NCBI GenBank assembly: GCA_002348535.1
Contig: DEBL01000266.1
Coordinates: forward strand, 1-8,065
Length of the DNA: 8,065 bases
From: Deltaproteobacteria bacterium UBA2957
GTDB lineage: Bacteria > Myxococcota_A > UBA796
Direction: 5' to 3'
This document shows, piece by piece, positions 1 to 4,628 of this stretch (the stretch's first letter is position 1; every line of letters starts with the position of its first letter). The notes under the pieces were generated by a model. The model searched no databases. It had not been told where the DNA came from and saw only the letters and a program-made list of their open reading frames with translations. The position numbers and the translations under genes are program-made.

Positions 1-479
1 TCATCGCGGTCCGATGCCGCAACATGAGAGTGGCGAAACCCTTCGGGAAACTCGAGTTCCAGCACCGGCGGACGAACGCCGATAAAGATGCAGTCGTGAG
101 CCCAAACTTGGTACCGGGGGCCTTGGCCTTCCAACCATGTTCGAAACCGATCGAAGCTCTGGCGGGGCGTTGGCTCCAACTCGGGGTGCGCAGCTTCTTC
201 GGATGCCTCCTCGACCGGTGAGCGATCCGAACCGTCCGAGTTCGCCGGCGGTGGCGATGGCTTCGCCTCCAACTCGGAGTGCGCAGCTTCGTTGGGCGCC
301 TCTTCGACCGGTGAGCGATCCGGGTCAGCCGATCTCACCGGCGGCGGTGGTTTCGCCTCCGGCTCGCCTTGCGCAGTCTCCGCCGGCTTTGACCCATCCA
401 GTCCGTGGAGCATCTCCGTTTGGGGTCCCGCGTCCCGTTGCGATTCGCTTTCCGGAGTCACCGACCCGGAGACGGCTCC
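1..479 (-). CDS. dnaX: tau-specific C-terminal part of dnaX, in the -1 frame, running off the window
   Basis: After the zero-frame lysine codon 404 (481-479), the -1 frame is open for 159 codons to position 3, with no stop. It first encodes a linker rich in Pro, Glu, Ala and Ser, including a roughly 30-residue tandem repeat. A folded-looking segment follows, beginning RQSFDRFRTWLEG at about position 161 and continuing with alternating hydrophobic stretches such as QVWAHDCIFIGV and VLELEFPEGF. In other bacteria tau carries such a tail, which binds the DnaB helicase and polymerase alpha; I infer the same role here. A TGA at 524-522 closes this frame upstream, so it cannot be translated from far back and must be entered between about 521 and 458. 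The protein would be at least 563 residues. The alternative is a missing base in the sequence, or a natural frameshift mutation. Confidence 0.8.
177..359 (-). repeat. two-copy tandem repeat in the tau linker
   Basis: In the -1 frame of dnaX two adjacent units of about 30 and 31 residues (359-270 and 269-177) align well. Each starts EAKP followed by a proline run, then DRSPVEEA, then EAAH and a final EL. The beginning of a third copy (EPTP) follows. Conservation at protein level in this frame supports the view that the -1 frame is really translated. Confidence 0.75.
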
Positions 480-484
480 TTTTC
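451..484 (-). promoter_or_regulatory. candidate programmed -1 ribosomal frameshift signal in dnaX
   Basis: Reading the minus strand, the zero-frame codons GAA AAG (484-479) contain the tetramer A_AAG at 482-479, where tRNA-Lys could slip back from AAG to AAA. Eight nucleotides later a hairpin begins. Its outer stem TCCGG (470-466) pairs with CCGGA (455-451), and its inner stem GTC (465-463) pairs with GAC (459-457). The loop is GGT, and T456 is a single bulge. The zero-frame stop TGA (460-458) lies inside the hairpin. This layout parallels the E. coli dnaX site, where A_AAA_AAG precedes a hairpin and a nearby stop. The slip site here is weaker than a full heptamer, because the upstream codon GAA would re-pair poorly with CGA. 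I see no Shine-Dalgarno-like stimulator just upstream. Confidence 0.6.
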
Positions 485-1690
485 GTCGTCCGACGATCGG
501 GGTCGGGCGATGCGAGGCGGATCAACCACCACACCACCGGCCGCCCGGATTCGCTGCTCGAGGTCGTCCAGTCGATGCAACAAGCGGTCAACCGGCTGGG
601 CAGGCCGAATGCTCACTAAACGGGCCACCGCCATCTCCAACACCAACCGTGGTCGACTCGATCGGGCCACGTGGTCATGGACATCCAGCATCACATGAAA
701 GGCGCGAACCATCACATCCGTCGAACTGCGCTTCACCAACTCTTCTAGTCGCTCCCGCTCATCGGCCGGAACATCAAGGTAATCTTTTGACTTCGGGCTC
801 AATCCGACCAATGTTGCGTTTCGAATAAGGGTCAGCATCTCAGAAGTAAATTCGGACAATTCGTAGCCGTAGCCGTACACCGAGTCCACGGCACGGAGGC
901 ACGCATCAGCATTGCCGACGAGAATGCCCTCGAGCATTTGATACAAGAGCTTGCGGTCAACAAGGCCCAAGATGTCTGCAACCTGCGCAAGCGTCGGCGC
1001 GTCGCCAGCAAAGCTGATCACCTGGTCGAGCAAACTCTGCGAATCGCGCATCGACCCCTCGCCAGCGCGGGCAATGAGTCGCAACGCATCGTCATCGATT
1101 GACACACCCTCGTTCGATGCAATGTGACCGAGGCGCTCTATGACGATGTCGGGCGGGATGCGCTTGAAGTCGAATCGCTGGACGCGAGACAAAATCGTAT
1201 CGGGAATCCGTTGCGGCTCGGTGGTGGCAAACATGAACACCACGTTGGGAGGCGGCTCCTCGAGTGTTTTCAGGAGTGCATTAAACGCGCCTTTGGACAG
1301 CATGTGGACCTCGTCCACGATGTACACCTTTGAACGGCCGTGTACCGGCATGTAGCGAACCGACTCTCGGAGATCGCGGATGTCATCAACGGAGTTGTTC
1401 GAGGCGCCATCCACCTCAATCACATCGGGACTGGATCCCGCGAGAATTTCTATGCAACTTGCGCAGTCACCGCAGGGCTCTGGGGTCGGACCGTTTGTGC
1501 AGTTGAGCGCCCGTGCCAGTGCACGAGCAGCCGTTGTCTTTCCGACCCCACGAGGACCCGAAAACAAGAAGGCGTGGTGCACCCGTCCCAGCTCAATCGC
1601 GTTGCGGAGTGTCCGCGTTACGTGAGCCTGTCCGGCAATCTCATCGAATGTTGTTGGGCGCCACTTACGGGCGATGGCCTGGTACGTCAT
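458..1690 (-). CDS. dnaX: DNA polymerase III subunit gamma/tau, gamma-length zero-frame product
   Basis: This is the AAA+ clamp-loader ATPase of the DNA polymerase III holoenzyme, which uses ATP to load the beta clamp onto primed DNA in the cytoplasm. The 410-residue frame shows the Walker A motif GPRGVGKT at 45-52, four zinc-binding cysteines at 64, 73, 76 and 79, Walker B VYIVDEVH at 122-129, and a sensor/arginine-finger region reading TILSRVQRF near 165. The usual SRC motif is therefore SRV here. Domain III, the oligomerisation domain, runs to about residue 385. The ATG at 1690 is supported by an AGGGGG ribosome-binding site at 1696-1701. The frame ends at TGA 460-458, shortly after the start of the interdomain linker, which is the size of a gamma protein. 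The tau tail continues in the -1 frame (see the entry for 1-479). The gene follows the SRP RNA by about 30 nt. Confidence 0.96.
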   Translation of the reverse strand: MTYQAIARKWRPTTFDEIAGQAHVTRTLRNAIELGRVHHAFLFSGPRGVGKTTAARALARALNCTNGPTPEPCGDCASCIEILAGSSPDVIEVDGASNNSVDDIRDLRESVRYMPVHGRSKVYIVDEVHMLSKGAFNALLKTLEEPPPNVVFMFATTEPQRIPDTILSRVQRFDFKRIPPDIVIERLGHIASNEGVSIDDDALRLIARAGEGSMRDSQSLLDQVISFAGDAPTLAQVADILGLVDRKLLYQMLEGILVGNADACLRAVDSVYGYGYELSEFTSEMLTLIRNATLVGLSPKSKDYLDVPADERERLEELVKRSSTDVMVRAFHVMLDVHDHVARSSRPRLVLEMAVARLVSIRPAQPVDRLLHRLDDLEQRIRAAGGVVVDPPRIARPRSSDDEKEPSPGR

Positions 1691-1706
1691 GGCTACCCCC
1701 TAACTG

Positions 1707-1720
1707 AAAAATTGACCCCA

Positions 1721-1730
<10 letters not shown>
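1707..1730 (-). terminator. possible intrinsic terminator or attenuator at the SRP RNA 3' end
   Basis: The 3' strand of the SRP RNA terminal stem, extended by GGG pairing with CCC at 1828-1830, is followed after a few bases (GTCAA) by TTTTT at 1711-1707. A long GC-rich stem followed by a short T-run could end ffs transcription before dnaX. The T-run is short and not directly at the stem, so partial read-through into dnaX is plausible. This is inferred from layout only. Confidence 0.4.
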
Positions 1731-1825
<95 letters not shown>

Positions 1826-1850
1826 TTGGGCCGCGCACAGTGGCGCTAAA

Positions 1851-1938
1851 TGGCGGAGAGAGTGGGATTCGAACCCACGGTACGTTGCCGCACACTCGCG
1901 TTCCAGGCGAGCACCTTCGTCCACTCGGTCATCTCTCC
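1851..1938 (-). tRNA. tRNA-Ser, anticodon GGA
   Basis: An 88-nt class II cloverleaf with the 3' CCA encoded (1853-1851). The acceptor stem GGAGAGA pairs with TCTCTCC, followed by the G discriminator base. The anticodon stem CTCGC/GCGAG encloses CTGGAAC, with anticodon GGA at 1904-1902, which reads UCC and UCU. A long variable arm typical of serine tRNAs follows, and the T arm GTGGG-TTCGAAT-CCCAC is complete. Confidence 0.97.
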
Positions 1939-1968
1939 ACGTTTGTTCGAACTGCATGAACAGTGATG

Positions 1969-2056
1969 TGGCGGAGGAGGCGGGATTCGAACCCGCGGTA
2001 GGTTGCCCTACAATGGATTTCGAATCCACCGCCTTCGACCACTCGGCCACCCCTCC
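1969..2056 (-). tRNA. tRNA-Ser, anticodon CGA
   Basis: An 88-nt class II tRNA with encoded CCA (1971-1969). The acceptor stem GGAGGGG pairs with CTCCTCC (one G-U). The anticodon loop TTCGAAA gives CGA at 2022-2020, which reads UCG. The long variable arm and the T arm GCGGG-TTCGAAT-CCCGC are intact. It begins only 8 nt after the tadA stop codon, which suggests it is cut from a common transcript. It is 30 nt from the second serine tRNA. Confidence 0.97.
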
Positions 2057-2064
2057 ATACACAA

Positions 2065-2523
2065 TCACTTCTTGGCCCGCACCTTCCGAAAGAACGACCG
2101 AAGCAGTTCTGAAGCCACTTCACCCTGCACTCCTGAATCGACCTCGAATCGGTGATTCAGCACGGGGTGACAAGACAAATCTCCGAGCGTTCCCAAAAAC
2201 CCGCCTCGCGGATCCGTGGTTCCGTACACACAGCGCTTCACGCGAGCATTCACCATGAGTCCTGCGCACATCGCACAGGGCTCGAGCGTGACGTAGACCG
2301 TGCATTCTTCCAAACGCCAGTCTCCCATCACCGCTGCGGCTTCTCGCATAGCGATCAACTCGGCATGGGCCGTGGGATCGCCGTCCACCTCTCGTCGGTT
2401 GTGAGCCTGACTGATGACCTTTCCTTTATGCACCACCACAGCCCCAACGGGCACTTCGCCCATTTCGGCCGCCGCCTCCGCTTGAGCGATTGCGAGATCC
2501 ATAAAGTGTTGGTCGTCAACCAT
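2065..2523 (-). CDS. tadA: tRNA-specific adenosine deaminase
   Basis: TadA deaminates adenosine 34 to inosine in the anticodon of tRNA-Arg(ACG), letting it read CGU, CGC and CGA; it acts as a homodimer in the cytoplasm. The protein shows the zinc-dependent cytidine/deoxycytidylate deaminase signature: HAE, with the proton-shuttling glutamate, about 53 residues from the start, then PCAMC with two zinc-binding cysteines about 30 residues later. The length of about 152 residues is normal for the family. I chose the ATG at 2523, because GGAC lies just upstream and the protein then starts MVDDQHFMDLA, like typical TadA proteins. An in-frame ATG at 2532 would add three residues but has no visible ribosome-binding site. 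Two serine tRNA genes follow directly. Confidence 0.95.
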   Translation of the reverse strand: MVDDQHFMDLAIAQAEAAAEMGEVPVGAVVVHKGKVISQAHNRREVDGDPTAHAELIAMREAAAVMGDWRLEECTVYVTLEPCAMCAGLMVNARVKRCVYGTTDPRGGFLGTLGDLSCHPVLNHRFEVDSGVQGEVASELLRSFFRKVRAKK

Positions 2524-2539
2524 ACAGTCCATTCAAAGA

Positions 2540-2563
2540 ACGGCCCGCTTCCGGGCAGGCCGT
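2540..2563. repeat. GC-rich inverted repeat upstream of tadA
   Basis: A 24-nt near-palindrome forms a stem of eight base pairs (ACGGCC plus a T-G wobble and G-C) around an eight-base loop. It lies between tadA (minus) and the small CxxC gene (plus). Read on the plus strand it is followed by TTTGCTT, but no plus-strand gene ends here. On the minus strand it would sit in the tadA 5' leader. It may be a leader hairpin or a stop for antisense transcripts; no function can be assigned. Confidence 0.45.
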
Positions 2564-2614
2564 TTGCTTATCTCGAGTCGGTATCCTGTCAAACGCATCG
2601 TCCCCAGAGACGAT

Positions 2615-2908
2615 ATGCTTTTGAGCATGGGACGAATCCGATCCATTATTCGTCATGCCCTTCAAGCCTCGCATGCAATCCGACGACCGATCCAGCCCAG
2701 GGGACCCCTTCCCCCGTTTCATGCCGCGATGACGATCGATCAGGCATGGGTGCACCACCCGGGAGCTCCACTGGTATTTGAACGCTTCAATCTGCCCTCG
2801 TGTCGAGACTGTGCTGTCCGCTTTGAAGAAACGATCGAGGAAGCCGTTGGCGCCTACGGCGTTGACTTGGACGAGTTTCTCTCTGCCCTCAATGAATTGA
2901 GGACGTAG
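2615..2908 (+). CDS. small DUF1858-like protein with a CxxC redox-type motif
   Basis: A 97-residue protein. From residue 39 it resembles the DUF1858 / hybrid-cluster-associated redox disulfide domain: MTIDQAW, an HHP turn, then a CRDC pair at 63-66, and the typical C-terminal helix EETIEEAVGAYGVDLDEFL. Family members are often fused to or encoded near redox enzymes, but their biochemical role is poorly defined; I infer a thiol or metal-binding function. Residues 1-38 form a basic, arginine-rich extension with a PRGPLPP stretch that the family core lacks. The start is uncertain: ATG 2615 has a weak AGAGA upstream, ATG 2627 is also possible, and ATG 2729 would give only the core but has no ribosome-binding site. 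The next gene on the same strand is an exported hydrolase 47 nt downstream. Confidence 0.72.
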   Translation: MLLSMGRIRSIIRHALQASHAIRRPIQPRGPLPPFHAAMTIDQAWVHHPGAPLVFERFNLPSCRDCAVRFEETIEEAVGAYGVDLDEFLSALNELRT

Positions 2909-2929
2909 CCGCTCAACGGTCATCGCATG

Positions 2930-2935
2930 TATAGT
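2930..2935 (+). promoter_or_regulatory. possible -10 element for the hydrolase gene
   Basis: TATAGT lies 20 nt before the hydrolase ATG and just after the stop of the small CxxC gene. No convincing -35 hexamer sits at the standard distance. If it is real, the hydrolase can be transcribed independently of its upstream neighbour. Confidence 0.25.
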
Positions 2936-2955
2936 GAGGACAACTTGGGGGATAA

Positions 2956-3729
2956 ATGCTGAGCACCTTTTTGGCTTGTTGGATGGGCGTCGCTCTTGCT
3001 GCGGCACCCGTCTCTTTGCAGACCGCCGATGGGCACCAGATCAAAGCCAACGCAACGATCATTTCCGGCAGCACCCGAGGAGTGGTCATGGCGCACATGC
3101 TCGGGCGCGACGCAACGGACTGGGCATCGCTCGCAAAGCGGCTGGAATCGACCCAACTGGCTTCGGTTGCAGTCGATCTGCGCGGCCACGGGGCAAGCGC
3201 CACCTCCGCGCCGGCAACCGAGCCTGTTGATCACGCCGCAATGATCGAAGACTTGAAATCCGCCGTCAACTACCTCCGTACCCGCGGTGTCACTGAGGTC
3301 AGTTGTGTCGGTGCATCACTCGGCGCAAACCTTTGCGCACAGTTGGGCGCTGCCGACCCCGGAATCGTGAATCTGGTTCTTTTAAGTCCTGGACTCAACT
3401 ACAAGGGGGTCACCAGCGGGGCGGCCATCAAAGCATACGGCGATCGCCCGGTGCTGATCGTCGCAGCCGAGGATGACCGTTTTGGCCCTCGAAATGCCGA
3501 GGCGTTGGAGAGCATGGCGAGCGGTCAAGTCCACTACGAGCTGCTTCCTGAAGGAGGGCACGGAACGCGCATGCTGACCCGAGCACCAAACCTCGAGTCC
3601 CTCGTGATGTCGTGGCTCGCCGGTACATTCAAACTCATGAGCGGCGAGATGGTCCGGCCAAAGGCTCAGGTGACGGGAATCGACAGCGAAGTGGTGACCT
3701 CGGGCAAAAAGATGCAGGTGCATCAGTAG
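2956..3729 (+). CDS. exported alpha/beta-hydrolase
   Basis: A 257-residue protein with a short signal peptide (about residues 1-17, hydrophobic LACWMGVALAAA, probable cleavage near AAA-P), so it is likely periplasmic. The body is an alpha/beta-hydrolase fold. It has the strand and turn VVMAHMLG near 43-50, VAVDLRGHGAS at 71-81, and a nucleophile elbow GASLG with Ser121. The likely acid is Asp173 or Asp174 in AAEDDRFGP, and His202 in GGHGTRM completes the triad. The substrate cannot be deduced: esterase, lipase or dienelactone-hydrolase-like activity all fit. A strong GGGGGA ribosome-binding site precedes the ATG. The last 35 residues, after the fold, look like a flexible tail. The stop lies six bases from the end of the convergent dam gene. 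Confidence 0.88.
   Translation: MLSTFLACWMGVALAAAPVSLQTADGHQIKANATIISGSTRGVVMAHMLGRDATDWASLAKRLESTQLASVAVDLRGHGASATSAPATEPVDHAAMIEDLKSAVNYLRTRGVTEVSCVGASLGANLCAQLGAADPGIVNLVLLSPGLNYKGVTSGAAIKAYGDRPVLIVAAEDDRFGPRNAEALESMASGQVHYELLPEGGHGTRMLTRAPNLESLVMSWLAGTFKLMSGEMVRPKAQVTGIDSEVVTSGKKMQVHQ
3706..3724 (-). terminator. candidate intrinsic terminator for dam, inside the hydrolase 3' end
   Basis: On the minus strand, 12 nt after the dam stop, GATGC and GCATC (3724-3720 and 3715-3711) form a five-base-pair stem around a four-base loop. TTTTT follows immediately (3710-3706). The arrangement is terminator-like, but the stem is short and contains A-T pairs. It overlaps the last codons of the convergent hydrolase gene. 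Confidence 0.4.
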
Positions 3730-3735
3730 CCCTGC

Positions 3736-4545
3736 TTACCAAATCAGCGCTTCGGCGACCTTTCCTCGCTTGGCTGCATTGCAGTTGATGGCACGGTTCG
3801 CAAAGATCTCAATGGTCTCGAAGCCCTCCGCATAGAGTGCATGGACCTCCGGTACCGACGAGTTCGACAAGAGGACCGCTACACCCTTGTCCTTCAGCCG
3901 ACGAGCAAGGTCACGCAGTTCAGCTTGATCATCGAGACCGAACCCGTTTTTGGTGTAGGCCGTAAAGGATGCGGTGTTTGATGCGGGAACATAGGGGGGA
4001 TCAAAATACACAAAGTCCCCCGGACGAGCCCTGTCTTCCACACTCCGGAAGTCCGCGTGCAGGATCTCCACGCTCTCAAGACGTTTCGCAACCCCGTATA
4101 GGTTGTCAGCATCACAAATCTTGGGATTCTTGTACCGACCAAACGGTACATTAAACCCACCCTTTCGATTTACGCGGTACAGCCCATTGAACCCTGTACG
4201 GTTCAAGTAAATCATCCACGCTGCGAGCTCGTCATCCGAGGCACAGTCGATGTCCTGCGCACGCAATGCCAAGAAGAACTCTTTGTCGTTGGGGTAGTTC
4301 TTCAGGCGTTCAATCACCGCATCCGGGTTGTCACGCACCGCACGGTAAGTCCGCACCAAACGCAAATTGTAGTCCGCGATGACCGCCTGTTCGGGAGCGG
4401 TGTCGAAAAACAGCGCACCGCCGCCAATGAAGGGCTCATGGTAGGTGCCAAACTCTACCGGAAGGTGTTCGCGAAGAAAGGGAAGGAGTTGGCGCTTACC
4501 ACCTGCCCACTTAAGAAACGGCTTTGCGGGATTAAGTCTTGACAT
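3736..4545 (-). CDS. dam: Dam-family adenine-N6 DNA methyltransferase
   Basis: This enzyme transfers a methyl group from S-adenosylmethionine to N6 of adenine in DNA. The 269-residue protein has the full D12-class architecture: FLKWAGGK at 10-17, the SAM-binding motif EPFIGGGALFF at 37-47, and the catalytic DPPY at 182-185 in FVYFDPPYVP. The block NGLYRVNRKGGFNVPFGRY at 120-138 closely resembles the DNA-recognition segment of E. coli Dam, so GATC is the probable target (inferred). The ATG at 4545 has a GTAGGG ribosome-binding site. No restriction endonuclease is next to it, so it looks like an orphan methylase used for mismatch-repair strand marking, replication timing or gene regulation. It is divergent from the lipoprotein gene and convergent with the hydrolase. 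Confidence 0.93.
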   Translation of the reverse strand: MSRLNPAKPFLKWAGGKRQLLPFLREHLPVEFGTYHEPFIGGGALFFDTAPEQAVIADYNLRLVRTYRAVRDNPDAVIERLKNYPNDKEFFLALRAQDIDCASDDELAAWMIYLNRTGFNGLYRVNRKGGFNVPFGRYKNPKICDADNLYGVAKRLESVEILHADFRSVEDRARPGDFVYFDPPYVPASNTASFTAYTKNGFGLDDQAELRDLARRLKDKGVAVLLSNSSVPEVHALYAEGFETIEIFANRAINCNAAKRGKVAEALIW

Positions 4546-4572
4546 GCCAAGACCCTACAACTTTGTGTATGA

Positions 4573-4593
4573 TTACGCAAGAAGCGTGCGTAA
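4573..4593. promoter_or_regulatory. interrupted palindrome in the dam/lipoprotein divergent region
   Basis: TTACGCA (4573-4579) and TGCGTAA (4587-4593) form a perfect seven-base inverted repeat with a seven-base spacer, the geometry of a dimeric helix-turn-helix operator. It lies in the 83-bp gap between the dam start (4545) and the lipoprotein start (4629). A TATGAT hexamer (4568-4573) that could serve as a -10 for the lipoprotein touches its left arm. A regulator bound here could control both genes. The regulator is not encoded in the window. Confidence 0.4.
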
Positions 4594-4628
4594 AGACATT
4601 CAATCCGACTATCGACAGAGAAAAACTA

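Noticed and set aside
325..591. Second alternative minus-strand frame as the dnaX continuation (+1 direction)
   Set aside because: It stops at 325, is rich in Arg and Gly without a tau-like pattern, and lacks the repeat and folded tail seen in the -1 frame.
137..619. Long plus-strand open frame rich in Pro, Arg and Ser
   Set aside because: It is antisense to dnaX and its tau linker; its repetitive look mirrors the linker repeat on the other strand. It has no ribosome-binding site or recognisable domain.
1851..2056. Duplicated tRNA-Ser pair as an integration site scar
   Set aside because: The two tRNAs have different anticodons (GGA and CGA) and different arms, both are intact, and no integrase or direct-repeat remnant is visible.
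2152..2781. 209-codon plus-strand open frame across tadA and the small CxxC gene
   Set aside because: It is antisense to tadA, which has complete catalytic motifs, and overlaps the better-supported CxxC frame. Its His- and Ser-rich translation resembles no family.
3736..4545. Restriction-modification or defence island
   Set aside because: The neighbours are a hydrolase and a lipoprotein; no endonuclease, phage or mobile-element gene is present in the window.
4539..4573. TTGACA (4539-4544) with TATGAT (4568-4573) as a sigma-70 promoter
   Set aside because: The spacing is 23 bp instead of about 17, so the two hexamers cannot form a normal promoter together. TATGAT alone remains possible.
4539..4628. 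TTG start giving 30 extra residues on the lipoprotein
   Set aside because: It would bury the lipoprotein signal peptide 30 residues inside the protein and would start inside the dam coding region; ATG 4629 fits better.
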